Positions 10,112-20,354 are shown, counted from the stretch's first letter. The stretch is 24,820 bases of DNA from Apostichopus parvimensis (GCA_000934455.1 KN886020.1:578-25397); one strand, 5' to 3'. Translations and numbers: made by a program. The notes: generated by a model from the letters alone, not told the origin.

Positions 10112-10250
10112 CCATGAAAAAATCCACGGCCACATAGTGTGGCGTCTTCCCATTATCGGCGATCTTCTCCCGTTCTGCGACTCCAGGAAAGACTTCATGG
10201 TGTGAGTTCCGTAGACGGCAGCTGCTTCTCGACCGAGGATATGCTAATCC
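10112..10250 (-). pseudogene. unrecognised coding-like fragment
   Basis: On the minus strand one frame reads EVFPGVAEREKIADNGKTPH then YVAVDFFMERG. It lies between a possible acceptor (CGGATTAG) and a possible donor (GAGAG before GTAGAA). Local GC content is above the surrounding intron. The wording faintly recalls the end of a PI-PLC X domain (P..VAVDFF) or an ankyrin repeat (DNGKTP), but neither is convincing. It may be a relic of a retrocopy or transposon, or chance. It does not fit the ferlin alignment. Confidence 0.2.
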
Positions 10251-10407
10251 GATTTATGTAGCAGCATGGGCAAGGGTTATGAATAGAGCATTGTAATGCA
10301 AATGAGATTTCTAAATGAATTCCACAATGCACATACATTTTGTGCCACAACATAGAGTTGAAAACAATCTCGTCCTTGTTCTATATGTGAAAGTGTCTTA
10401 TCATGAC

Positions 10408-10870
10408 AATGGTGGCATCAGTGGGATTTGAGCTGACAACACCTTCAGACGGATTGATAAATTCATTAACTCTTTAGGAAGCCAACAAAGTTGTTAAAAT
10501 ACTTGATCATATTTTTCCCAACGATTTAGCTGACAGTACAGACCAAATTTTCCCAAAACAAAATCAATATGGAAAGTTGATAAAACAAAAAACTGTCTAG
10601 ATGAAGGAGATTTCTTACCATTAAAGCAGGCTTATGCTAACAGCGGTCGCAGCAGTGGGATATTTGGCTCACACCATCTTAAATGACCGATTGATTAGAT
10701 TCATTTAGCATGCATTTAGCCCTTAATGAAACTATTAACATTGTTAAAATACCCAAGAAAATTTCACAAGGATTTTACTGCCAGTATGGAGAAGAACTTT
10801 CCCAAAAAATAAAATCAACCGGAAAAGTAGATAAAGCAGAAACTGTCGGGACGAAGAACATTCTTGTCAT
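10408..10870. repeat. diverged tandem duplication, about 244-bp period
   Basis: GCAGTGGGAT.TTTG.GCTCACACCATCTTAAA and following text at about 10652-10870 match 10408-10620 with many differences. Shared landmarks are GTTGTTAAAATAC, CAGTA, AATTTTCCCAAAA/ACTTTCCCAAAA, AAATCAA and AAACTGTC. The frame at 10710-10949 falls in the second copy and has no counterpart in the first, so it is not taken as a gene. Confidence 0.75.
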
Positions 10871-11073
10871 TAACAGACCAGACGATGATAGTCCACAGTC
10901 GGTGCAATCATTTTATAATTTATACAGAGAAGGTTATATACAGGGATGAGCCAGGGGTAAAAAAAAATCACGGAACCTTGCAAATATTGCAGTATAGGCT
11001 CCAGTTTGCATATGCTGCAGTGTGTTAGGATAATCAATTTGCTTTTAATATGTAGATATCACAACAAACTCAC

Positions 11074-11170
11074 CATTTCTTTAGCCAACCACTTCTGCCT
11101 CTCCTTGTCCAACTTCGATTTACCGGCACCAGATCCTCCTCCGGTACCCTTCGTGAGTTTTGAGTAATTT
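11074..11170 (-). CDS. OTOF: ferlin exon 11 (helical region)
   Basis: 97 nt, phase 2 to 0; acceptor AG at 11171-11172, donor GTGAGTTTG. Encodes NYSKLTKGTGGGSGAGKSKL then DKERQKWLAKEM. LD.ER.K...(K/R)E(M/L) corresponds to the LDRER helix of otoferlin. A Gly-rich spacer precedes it. Confidence 0.92.
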
Positions 11171-11560
11171 CTACAAGAAAGATACGTAAACAGAGATGCA
11201 GAGAGATGCATATAACAATAGTAAAGAAATAAGTGAAGGGGAATCAGGAAGAGGATGGGGGTAAGGATGAGGTTGGATAAGAGGAGGGAAGGACAATGGG
11301 GATGAGAGTTGGTGAAACAGAAATGAAGTTTTCCCATATCAGTCAATTTCATAAAATAAAACATTTTATTTGAAAAACCAAGACTTGAAACCGGAAATAA
11401 AAAACATTGATGAAATTCTCAAGACCCTGCTAGACATTGGTTGGTAGATGTACAAGTTAACATATGCTTCTTTTCTGGGTCAGAAACTACAGTCGGTAAA
11501 ATCAACTCCGGAGTCAGGTTCAAACTTGAGACTGAAAGTTTTGATGACAGAACTACTCAC
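11171..11560 (-). other. intron 10-11
   Basis: 390 bp; a purine-rich (GGGAA/GAGGA) stretch at about 11233-11310. No other feature recognised. Confidence 0.9.
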
Positions 11561-11661
11561 TGGCAGCTGTAAATAAAATCTTGCAGCACGTTCCGGAAGG
11601 TTTTCTCGGTGTTGGGTTTTTCCTTGGAGAGACGCTCGCTGACGTCGGCGACACCCTCTTC
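11561..11661 (-). CDS. OTOF: ferlin exon 10 (FerA-like helical region)
   Basis: 101 nt, phase 0 to 2; acceptor AG at 11662-11663, donor GTGAGT. Encodes EEGVADVSERLSKEKPNTEK and TFRNVLQDFIYSC. It continues KKL of exon 9 as KKLEEGV, as in vertebrate otoferlin (KLEEGL). Mostly charged and helical. The last CA joins A of exon 11 to give Gln. Confidence 0.93.
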
Positions 11662-12412
11662 CTGTGAGCAGAAAGGATACGAAAAAGGTCAAAAACTCCA
11701 GTTTACGAGGATGACTATCGACTTGATATAATTTAAACAAAATATTGCCCGTTAAAAATTAAGAATAGTTTGCAGGGACCTTAAAGGCCATGCTGCCCAA
11801 ACTGCTGCTCTCTTAACCAAAATATGTGTCACCAAGCAGGGGGAGTAGTAGTGAAAACGATACCACAGAGATATCTGTAGACAACGTTTCCGATGGAATC
11901 TTCTTCAGTTAAAGTAAACTTCCTTCCTGTCACATAGTTATTTTGTGTCTGCAAGATTTTTAATAAACATGCATGTGCTGTTGCTGATTAATGTCAGACA
12001 ATGGGCAGTCAATTGCCATAAAATCTGTAAATATGTAGTTTAATCATCAAATTTAACACTAGGCAGGCAGTACAAACTGGGGTCATTTTAAGGTCTGAAA
12101 GGTTTGTGGGGTCATGACTAGCCTAGGGAAATCCCAATATGAGTTTAGCAGGTTTGGGATGTACGGTTTTAAGGTACTGTGAATTTTTTAAGGGGGGGGA
12201 GGGGAGGGGGGGTGTGAAAATATGGGAAGACAGACAATCATAGTACCTCATAGAAGAATATGTACAGAACAAAATATAACAGAACAGAACAGAACGAAAA
12301 AAAAAAAAGTGAAAAAAAAAACTGGCGAAAAGTGAGCTGTACTTTACATAAATCAAGCATCTATCCCCAGTCCCAACCCCCCCCCAGTACTACAAAGAGA
12401 ATAAAAGCTGAC
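11662..12412 (-). other. intron 9-10
   Basis: 751 bp; G-rich tract near 12190-12212 and A-rich run near 12296-12320. The start TTAAAGGCCATGCTGCCCAAAC at about 11781 faintly resembles the ends of the piggyBac-like family, but no second end was found. Confidence 0.85.
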
Positions 12413-12708
12413 CAATTTCTTTGCGATTCGATGTAAGATGTTACGATTGTAGAGTCTCCGTCTGTTCTCCTCGGCTGGGAATTTGATGAAGATATTCGGC
12501 TTGACGGTATCGATCGGGAGGTAGTAGTAGTTCTTGTCGTTGGTGAGTCTGGGCGCCATGGGTGGGGTCATGGGCATGGATACCTCGGGACTGACATCTG
12601 AGTGCTCGTGACCGAGTAATCCAGACTCCTCGTCGCTCTCGTCGCTCTCCGCGCCCCCGCCACGGCCGACGTGGACGTTCCGTCCGTCGACCTGGTTGCC
12701 AAAGTTTC
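12413..12708 (-). CDS. OTOF: ferlin exon 9 (acidic/proline linker and start of helical FerA-like region)
   Basis: 296 nt, phase 1 to 0; acceptor AG at 12709-12710, donor GTCAGC. Begins NFGNQVDGR, then a Gly/Glu/Asp/Ser-rich low-complexity linker (GGGAESDESDEESG), a proline stretch MPMTPPMAPRL, then NYYYLPIDTVKPNIFIKF and RRRLYNRNILHRIAKKL. The arrangement of acidic linker, TPPM, NY(Y/F).LP and RRRLYN.NI..HIA.KL follows the otoferlin layout. The donor lacks the usual purine at +3, but phase and homology require it. Confidence 0.93.
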
Positions 12709-13563
12709 CTGATAATAAAAAAGATGGTCGAGTCTTGAGTTAAAAGCATCGAATATAGTCACCTCTGTGGTAATTAGGCTGCAAGGTCTTGGCTTAAGTG
12801 AGAGAAAAGAATAACGGTCGCTTTCAAATCCCGAATCTGTTTCAACAAAAATTAACTTTTATTTATGAAACCTTTCCTTTCCCATTGTACACAATTGGCG
12901 ATAAAACAAATAAATGGACAAAAAAAAAAAAAAAATTAAGCCTCAACTCTGTCTGTGGCAGGTTCCCACTAGTGGAAGTTTACTCTAATAAATGCCTTCG
13001 CTTATAATTGACTCCTTGGCCCTTCCATGGGTCAGATGTTGTAACTATAAACCCTCATCATCAATGTACATGTGATGACTTTGACATGACACTGCTGCTA
13101 AAAGGAATAAACACGGAAAATCGCATGTGTTTACCGTTTCTGTGGCGACGCTTGTGTGTCGTGTGCAGAGAGCTCTGAATGGCTTGTGGTTGGCAAGCTT
13201 TTCAGAAGCTCGCTTACTCATTAAGTTTTGCACTGTGTGGCGGGTTTGTGCTCTATTTAAGAAGGGATTTGCTTCTGTCTGATTCACATGCAGCTTCAAA
13301 TTGTGATTCATGATGTCGCTTTTTTTCTGTTACTTTTTGCAAAAACCTAGCAATCAGACAAGGAGTTTGTTCACATTTTCCAAGGGGTCTACCATGATAA
13401 AAAATCATAAGCATTTTGCTGCTTTCAGGAATTCTACTTCCTCTGATGCTTTTCCGCAAAATATTACAACAGATATAAACCCACACCTTTAAATCACCCA
13501 GCTACTTATAAACTAAAGGCTTCATTTTCACAAAACAGAGTTCATCTTTGATACTATACTCAC
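12709..13563 (-). other. intron 8-9
   Basis: 855 bp. A-run near 12921-12935. Short frames on both strands have no recognisable content; nothing else seen. Confidence 0.85.
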
Positions 13564-13672
13564 CTACAGAAAATTCAAATAAAATTGGTTTGTCGCCTAC
13601 AGAAGCATCAATCATGCTCGCTGCAAATATAGTCCCAAAGAGGAAGAACTCTTCCTTCCTTCCTGCGGCCGT
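13564..13672 (-). CDS. OTOF: ferlin exon 8 (post-C2C EEFFLFG segment)
   Basis: 109 nt, phase 0 to 1; acceptor AG at 13673-13674, donor GTGAGT. Encodes TAAGRKEEFFLFGTIFAASM then IDASVGDKPILFEFSVG. EEFFLFG...ASMID...GDKP..FE..(I/V)G is a ferlin core motif following C2C. Confidence 0.95.
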
Positions 13673-14520
13673 CTGTAAAATCACAAAATCGAGATGTTAA
13701 CAGGACGACATTATTGCTGGGAATAATAACGACTTTTGGTGGGTCACTCGAAAATGTGACGTGAAATGGTTTACATGAAACAGTAAAAGTAGCACGAAAA
13801 TTTCTTTAACAGCACAAATTGAGTTTTAGCATGAATAGCATGTTACTGAAAATGTATGAGCAAAATTAATCTTATAATCTTGTCAGCACCTTTTAAAAAA
13901 GGTAAATTACCTTGTATTTCTTTAAAAACATTGTTCAATTCTAGACAAGAATTGACTAAATCTGGTTTATAGAACAAAAATTGGAGGAGATAAGCTGTTA
14001 ATTGTACTAGAGGTGTGAAATTTCCCATGTAGCTTTTGGATTAGAGTTACTATGGATTCAAAAGTTTTGAATGAAAATAACTAGTTTATATGAAAACAGG
14101 ATATTAATCATGACTCTCACTGACACTTAGGCAGACAGTTTAATAGTAGGACAGAGAGGAGGCTGCAGCACCATGCAGCCAAGGTGCAGCACCATGCAGC
14201 CAGGCTGCAGCACCATGCAGCCAGACTGCAGCATCATGCAGCTAGGCTGCAGCATCATGCAGCCTGGCTGCAGCATCATGCAGCCTGGCTGCAGCACCAT
14301 GCAGCCAGGCTGCAAAGGATATAACAAAAGACAATGCTCATCTGCTGTGATAATCTACATTCAGCCCTGCTGCAGGTGGTTTGCAGCTGCTGCAATCAGC
14401 TGCTGCAGGCATTTGTTTTGACACATTTTTGCTTTAATGAACCATTCTAGGCATTAACAACAAATAATTCAACAGAAGTTCAGTTGATTTTTTTTCTTGG
14501 TTCGCTCAGTTAAATTTTAC
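13673..14520 (-). other. intron 7-8
   Basis: 848 bp, containing the 21-bp palindromic CTGCAG array at 14161-14316 followed by scattered CTGCTGCAG motifs to about 14410. The rest is AT-rich. Confidence 0.85.
14161..14316. repeat. 21-bp tandem repeat with internal inverted repeat, about 7.5 copies
   Basis: Unit TGCAGCA(C/T)CATGCAGCC(A/T)GGC. CTGCAG and GCAGCC-N-GGCTGC make nearly every unit self-complementary. Because the period is a multiple of three, both strands stay open: plus reads repeated MQPGCS(T/I), minus reads repeated LQPGCM(V/M). These frames are taken as repeat by-products within the intron. Confidence 0.92.
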
Positions 14521-14738
14521 CTCGGATATCGGCAAGCAGCTTTCGTTCGTTACGCAGATGCCACCAGACTCCAGGGTGCTGTCTTGTATGTCCGTCTTCA
14601 ACGCGACCAGCAGCCGACCCCTGAACATGCAACCTCGGCCGAATCCCTCGTTCAGCTTCCTGTTGGCGTCCACGGTGTTGTACTGTCTGGTCGACCCGTA
14701 GAGGTTGATCCAGCTGGGGCCAAAGGTCGGTTCAAAAC
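14521..14738 (-). CDS. OTOF: ferlin exon 7 (end of C2C)
   Basis: 218 nt, phase 1 to 0; acceptor AG at 14739-14740, donor GTAAAA. Encodes FEPTFGPSWINLYGSTRQY, LNEGFGRGCMFRGRLLVAL and SCLPISE. The G-P-x-W-x-N-x-Y-G-S-T-R motif and the LNEG.G.G..FR.RLL strand are highly conserved across ferlins. Confidence 0.95.
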
Positions 14739-15207
14739 CTATTAAACAGGTCACGATATGATTACTGACTATTCCCAGAGTGGTAACAAGATTTAATCTG
14801 GATGGTCGGTGAGCCAGACAGGGGCAGAAGGGGGGAGGAGGGGCATATAGTAGGCAACAACAATTTGATAACAGTTCTTGTTTCAAATTACCAATGGACC
14901 AACGAACAGCAGCAAATAAGTCAGGAGGCCATTTCACTCCTCTTTCCAACTTCCCCACTCCCCCTGCCCCCCTCAAGCCTTTGGGCAAGACTTACCCTAA
15001 CCTACCCTAGGCTGCACTACAATACACTACACCACAAAATTATATTGTAACATACTTTAACTTTTTGCAGCGTTACAAATCTCCAACATTATAAATGCAT
15101 TAAGCTATGAACATATATCTATATATATTTGCATATAACATCAAACCTTAGCAGATACACGGACAGGTTAAACTTCTTTTGATAACATTAATGTTCATAA
15201 TGAGTAC
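14739..15207 (-). other. intron 6-7
   Basis: 469 bp; short TA-rich microsatellite around 15113-15130 and C/T-rich run 14938-14975. No gene. Confidence 0.88.
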
Positions 15208-15394
15208 CTTCGTTTCCGTCGTTCGATATCTTGGCCAGGTCGATGAAGCTGGTTCCGATCACGTCTCCGACCACGCTGTCCTTGTCCTTCAGCTGGAGTT
15301 TGATCCTCCGGCAGAGAGGCGGGAACATCTCGCTGAACACCACCTGCTCGTTCCACTCCGGGTCGTAACGATTCTTCTTCACTGACGTCTTGCC
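15208..15394 (-). CDS. OTOF: ferlin exon 6 (C2C, second half)
   Basis: 187 nt, phase 0 to 1; acceptor AG at 15395-15396, donor GTACTC. Encodes [37 protein letters not shown] and [14 protein letters not shown]. The W-N-E-Q-V-V-F and F-P-P-L-C-R-R-I-K signatures are ferlin C2C. The loop KDKDSVVGD holds spaced Asp residues as expected of C2 loop 3, so calcium binding is plausible. Same length as exon 5, by coincidence as far as can be seen. Confidence 0.96.
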
Positions 15395-16057
15395 CTTCAG
15401 AAAGTAAAGTCAATATTTGATGACCTTTGCTGCTGTCGTCATTTATGGTACTTCATGCTTTCTTATGCATATTCATGATTTATACTGCTATCCAACTTCT
15501 CTGAGTATCTCCCTCTTTGTGCAAAGAGTGACCTTATACCAGAGGCCGATCAAGGTTCCATATAATTAACAAGACATGGCGCAAACTTGTTCTGATCTCT
15601 GACAAAATTTCCCACAAAACTAGGATCGCCAAATTGAAAGGACACTTCTACTAGCCCCCCTCTCCCCCCCCCACCCACCCTCCAAATAGAATGGTCATAC
15701 ACTCTCAAACTGCATCAGGCAATTTACTGTCAACCTCAAACTTTTTAGCCAAAGGGAGACATTTAGCAGTTCAATTAAACACACCACCGTATGTATACAT
15801 TATTTGGTGAGATACACTATTTTAGAAAAACTCTTAACAATTTTAACATCGGTCCTCAAATGCTCGTAAAACATTGATGATGATCATTATTATTATGAAA
15901 TAACATGACATGATTGGCCACATATCTGTCAAAAACAAGACCTTACACCATGACCCTCTTTTTATGAAATCTGAAATTAATGCCACTGAAATTTTGATTT
16001 CTCTTTTTGCACCAACATTTTCCTAATTGTAAGTACAACAATTATTAAACAACTTAC
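15395..16057 (-). other. intron 5-6
   Basis: 663 bp; C-rich tract 15655-15680. Nothing else recognised. Confidence 0.88.
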
Positions 16058-16244
16058 GGTTTGACCACCGAACCAGACTTGTACATAGGGATCCACCAGG
16101 TCCTTGACGTCCCCCGTGAATATCTTCTTGACACCCGAGACGATGCCAGCGTTCATGATGGGCAAGCCCTCGGCTTTGTAGATGCGAACACTGAAGTTGG
16201 CCCTCGGCCTGACTGACGGAGTATTCTCTGGCAGGAGCAGATTG
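16058..16244 (-). CDS. OTOF: ferlin exon 5 (FerI-C2C linker and first half of C2C)
   Basis: 187 nt, phase 2 to 0; acceptor AG at 16245-16246, donor GTAAGTTG. Starts with [10 protein letters not shown], a strongly otoferlin-type linker, then [17 protein letters not shown] and [16 protein letters not shown]. The VDPYVQV Asp is a candidate C2 loop-1 calcium ligand; [11 protein letters not shown] is the first C2C strand. Confidence 0.96.
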
Positions 16245-16274
16245 CTGGAAGAAGGGACGAGAATAAGAAAAAGA

Positions 16275-16822
16275 AAAAATCAGAAAAGAAGCAAAGTTTA
16301 TCAACTTGAGCATTTTTATCTGGAAGGGTTTAAATCCGAAAATGCCCCCCAAAAAATGTGCCCTCATTAAAAAAAATTTAGGCTTATATAATGATTTACA
16401 ATTTTGTAACCATAAACAAATACACAAATCAGATTAAAATATTATTTTTCAAAAAATCGGCTCTTAATATGTAGTAATAGAATTTCCAAGTATGAATTCC
16501 ATGAAGAACATGTACAAGTAAAAAATCAGAAAGGAATCAAGTTCATCAACATTGTATTCTGGAATGTTGAGCATTTTATTCTGGAAGGTTTAAATCTAAA
16601 TATGCCAAAATAAACAAAACTGCCCTCATTAAAAAAAAAATTGCCCTCATAAAAAAAAAAAAAAAAAATAGGCTTATATATTGATTTTACAAATTTGTTA
16701 CCATAAACAAATACACAAATCAGATTAAAATATTATTTTTCAACAAATAGGCTGTTAATATGCAGTAGTAGAAGTATAATGTAGAATTTCCAAATTATGA
16801 ATTCCATGAAGAAGTACAAGTA
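16275..16822. repeat. tandem duplication of about 250-300 bp
   Basis: Copy A 16275-16520 and copy B 16521 to about 16822 share AAAAATCAGAAA, TCTGGAAGG(G)TTTAAATC, CATAAACAAATACACAAATC, AGATTAAAATATTATTTTTC and GAATTCCATGAAGAA. Copy B is longer through A-run expansion and a second TGCCCTCAT. Confidence 0.92.
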
Positions 16823-17035
16823 GAGTTAAGAAGAGAGTTTATTCATATTGCCGTCCAAGAAATTCTTAATGAAAATGAGTCATCCTCTACAGTTTATTAC
16901 AACCGTACTTACCCTGAATCCAATGCCAATTATAGGCTATGCCAAACTTTGTAGAGAGTAATCAACATGACCAAAGGAAATCATTTTGAGAGATTACATG
17001 AAATTCAGTCACGCAATAAAGGAATGTGGATTTAA

Positions 17036-17395
17036 AGGCATTGAAGACTCGCCCCAAACAGCATGCCACGCTCTGAAAAAGTTAACTTTCCGTTGCTTGC
17101 AAGTGACGTTTTGTTTGTGTCACTACAAAATGCAGACAGTAATGAAATGTGATACCTTGTTATCTTTAGCTGGACCTGAGATGTCCATGGCTGTATCGTT
17201 TATACACTGTGCTGTGGGTATTGACTGCAGCTGTATGTACTGACTGTACACTAGTGTCTTATTACGGACGGTAGCAAGTTGTGTGTGTACTTTTTGGGAT
17301 CGATGGTGGTGTCTAACACTTCTGTTACACCTCCTTCGTAACTAGGTCAGATTACCGGCATGAGAAGTTTCTTTGTGCGCGAGTCTTCACACCCT
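17036..17395. mobile_element. piggyBac-like non-autonomous DNA transposon (MITE)
   Basis: 360 bp between TTAA duplications at 17032-17035 and 17396-17399. Ends are inverted repeats: AGGCATTGAAGACTCGC on the left and AGGGTGTGAAGACTCGC on the right (reverse complement). TTAA target sites are characteristic of piggyBac. A second copy starts at 24512 after TTAA. No transposase inside. Confidence 0.85.
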
Positions 17396-17404
17396 TTAAC
17401 TTAC

Positions 17405-17561
17405 GATTCTATGTCATCGTCTTCGTCTGCCCCGGTTTTTGTCGGCTTCACTCCATCCCCTTTACCCACGACCGATATGTCCAGCTTGACGTATCCCTTG
17501 GGTCCACCGTTGATGTCGCTGGGGTCGATCAGGATGGCCCACTTCTTCATGAAACAGTGAT
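17405..17561 (-). CDS. OTOF: ferlin exon 4 (FerI)
   Basis: 157 nt, phase 1 to 2; acceptor AG at 17562-17563, donor GTAAGT. Encodes HCFMKKWAILIDPSDINGG, KGYVKLDISVVGKGD and an acidic tail GADEDDDIES. KWAIL.DP.D and KGY.K.D..VVGKGD are FerI signatures, and the acidic DEDDIE tail is typical of otoferlins. The donor lies next to a piggyBac-like MITE whose TTAA target supplies intron bases +6 to +9. Confidence 0.96.
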
Positions 17562-18152
17562 CTAAAAGAAGAAGAGAAATTGAGAGAATGTTAAAGTTCA
17601 AGTTTTGGGCTGAGGAGGATTACAATGCAAGGTCCTCAAAGTGCAGTTATTGTGTGCAGACAGGTGGATGAAGCTTTGTGCTTATCAAAGACATTCTAAA
17701 ATAAGGAAGAGAAACTAACAGACTACAAACAAAGTTTAAGAAAGGCTACAAGAAATACTTTAAAAAAAATACTAGCCAAGAGGACAAAGGGAGGGAGCAG
17801 GAGGGGGGTTCTGTTATGAAAATACACCTGTTGGTGGCCTATTTATTGAGAGAACCAACCGTAAACTATGTAAACAAAACAGGGACCTTTACACAGGTTT
17901 GAGATGCCTGGGGCCGTGAGTGAAGCCAATATTCTATGGTGTTTAATTTGCACCACAGACGTGTAAAAATCTCCTGTGGGGGAGGGGGGAGGTACAATAA
18001 TGGACTTTAACCAAAACGGTGAGTCAGGCGCCTTTAAGGACCTTGTGGTATAACAATGACTGCAAGAGGAATAACGAAATAATACGGAAATGAAAATCAA
18101 TATGAAGGGAACCATGGGGGAGGGGGGAGGGGAAGGGGGAGGTTATGCTTAC
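17562..18152 (-). other. intron 3-4
   Basis: 591 bp; a G-rich run at 18115-18142 lies just inside the exon 3 donor. No other feature recognised. Confidence 0.88.
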
Positions 18153-18237
18153 CGTGAGCCTGGTAAACGGTGCCCACATCAAACTTGAATGTGCCAATCA
18201 CGGTCCCTGAACTCAAGATATTTCTGGAGTGAAGAGC
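18153..18237 (-). CDS. OTOF: ferlin exon 3 (end of C2B, into FerI)
   Basis: 85 nt, phase 0 to 1; acceptor AG at 18238-18239, donor GTAAGC. Encodes ALHSRNILSSGTVIGTFKFD and then VGTVYQAH. The G-F-K-x-D-V-G-T-V-Y motif is the hallmark of the end of C2B and start of FerI in all ferlins. The last G is completed by AT of the next exon to give Asp. Confidence 0.95.
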
Positions 18238-19689
18238 CTTAAAAATGAAATAAAAGAAAGTTCATTCTTTCAATTTTTATCTGTAAACTATAAATAAGCT
18301 AAATTCACTAACTTTGTTATAAATTTCATCCAACTCATTTTTGTTATACCTGGGAAGCTGTTTGTAGATATGTAGGTCAACATATCAAGAATACAAAGTG
18401 CACTACATTTAACACATAAAATACTTAAAATAAGGTAAAAAAAATTCTCAAAAAAATACTAAAATACCACAATTTGACACATAAAATACTAAAAATACAT
18501 AAAATAAGGTAATGATATCTCAATTTATAAGCACCAAATTTTGTCAGTTTTTGGCGGCAATGCTTTGAATCCATAAGCATGGTTTGCCAGGCTTTCGAAC
18601 AAAGGAAATTCGAGACTTTTTCAAGACCGAGACACATTATGGTTTACTATGAAACCTATATAATATAATGATGGCCAAATGTTAGGCTACCTATGGTAAG
18701 GTTAACAATTGTAACTCCTATGAAACATGAGCAAAACTCATCAGCTAATTGGTGGTAAGGGGGGACGTTTAAAGAGCCATTGAACCCCCAAATGTATGAC
18801 TTGTTGTAGCCATAATGTGATCGTCACATTAGATATATGGTAAACTTATTTCACACTGATTCACACACCTTCCTTGCTTAAATTATACTGTACAAGATGT
18901 GATCAAATCAGGATTTTTCCATTATTAACTTAAAAAACCTAGAAAAAAGATTTCCTTTTCCCTACTTTTTCCATTTTCCAGCACATGCTGACACCCCCCA
19001 AAAATGTACAGTTCAGTAAAGAAAAAGGATAAGGTTGTATACAAACAAGAAAATGGAATTCAAATGTAGGGAAAAGATGGCAAAAATTTCATCAGTTGGC
19101 ATCTAAGCTCCCTGAGATAAGAAAAAAAATTCTCAGAGAGGAAGTGGAAAACCCCTACCCTTAGACCACTCCCCCATGCCAGTGATCCTCCTGCATTGAT
19201 CGGCTACCCTCCCCCACCCCCCGCCCCCCCCAAACTGGTTACTCTGGCTCCAGGCCTGTCAAGCTAGCTTACACGCCTAGCAGATAGCTACTGATTCTTG
19301 AACTTCATGGCGCTACTTAATTCCATAATCTCGAAGTTTTATGGATGACTTTTATAAACCAACTGTTAACCCAAATTTTTTTTATTTATATTAGTCAATA
19401 CATCTACCGTGGAGTCATAAAGGTGGTTTATAGCTACTGGTTTCAACACCCAGCAATATTTTCTAAACCTTACATGAAACTTCAAGCTGAACAACCTGAC
19501 TAATATATTCTGTTGACTATATATCATACTCTGCCTACCTACCATCATATTTCCTTCACACCAATAACTGGCATAAATATATATATATATGGGTATGTAA
19601 GGTATGTGTCGCAATCTCCATTGACTTGATCATGTGTTTGTTAATATTATAACATGTGGGATATATGTTACATATAAATATATGTCGCT

Positions 19690-20345
19690 ATTGGTAAAGG
19701 CAAGTGCATAAATGATACAACCTGATAACGATAGTACTTACATGCATTCATGTTGTAATGTGTGAGGCATTTGCATAATTGTCACAACTTGTAGGTATAT
19801 GTACCTCCATTTCATAAGGTGTCAGGCATGCACATTAATGTCACAACCTGTGAAGTACTTTACCTTCATGTCCTAATCCCACTTCTGACACCATGTTAAA
19901 ATTTGTACTTGCAAACTGCTAACCGAATGCAAACACTGCTATTTTCTAGTTTCAGCATCTATTATAGCTTCATAACATAGATAGGTATGGTGGGTGCACT
20001 GAATCACAAATTCTTCCAGTGTCTTACTGAAGGTACATACACAGAAAAGAGGCAAACGTTACCATCGTGAGTATATATCTATCTGTGCATGAATGTAACA
20101 ACCTGATGTGAGGTATTCACATTCATGTCATCTTGTGTTAGGCATAGATCTGCATAACGGTCACATCTAATAGTAATAATACATTTCGCAACGTGTCATG
20201 CATTTCAACATATGATGTACTTACCTTTATGTAAAAATGCGTAATTAGGTAATGAATGTAAAAATCTGATGTGAGGTGCATACGTACATTCTTGTTGAAA
20301 CATGCATGTAATGTCACACTATCTTGAGGTACATATACCTTTCAA
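19690..20345. repeat. degenerate tandem repeats, period about 59-75 bp
   Basis: Recurring blocks (A)ATG(T)CACAACCTG, GAGGTAT..., GTACCTTCATGT and GT(G/C)AGGCAT appear at about 19710, 19781, 19840, 20095, 20260 and 20310, with irregular spacing. An old, decayed array; limits approximate. Confidence 0.6.
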
Positions 20346-20354
20346 GAATGTGCA

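Larger units (their letters stand above)
7298..11073 (-). other. long intron 11-13, containing candidate exon 12
   Basis: 3776 bp, the largest complete intron here. Contents: C/T tract 7353-7390, 67-bp duplication 8151-8284, candidate exon 8287-8385, 62-bp array 9108-9418, hAT-like MITE 9602-9919, an unrecognised coding-like patch about 10110-10250, and a diverged duplication 10408-10870. Confidence 0.8.
16245..17404 (-). other. intron 4-5
   Basis: 1160 bp made largely of two insertions: the tandem duplication 16275-16822 near the exon 5 acceptor, and the piggyBac-like MITE 17036-17395 against the exon 4 donor. Confidence 0.88.

Noticed and set aside
10710..10949. 79-codon plus-strand gene
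   Set aside because: AT-rich, no recognisable domain, and the duplicate copy does not keep the frame.
11781..11960. Third piggyBac-like copy
   Set aside because: Only the first bases (TTAAAGGC) and a few scattered words match; no second end or TTAA was found.
12441..12749. Arg-rich 102-codon minus-strand frame
   Set aside because: Shadow of exon 9 in another frame.
14173..14421. Cys-rich repeat proteins on plus and minus strands
   Set aside because: Explained by a 21-bp self-complementary tandem repeat; no splice or start context.
14506..14988. 160-codon minus-strand open frame
   Set aside because: It includes ferlin exon 7, but the codons after 14738 are intron; the exon ends at an AG and the remainder has no family similarity.
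16023..16427. 134-codon minus-strand open frame
   Set aside because: Wrong frame of exon 5 read through into the adjoining intron.
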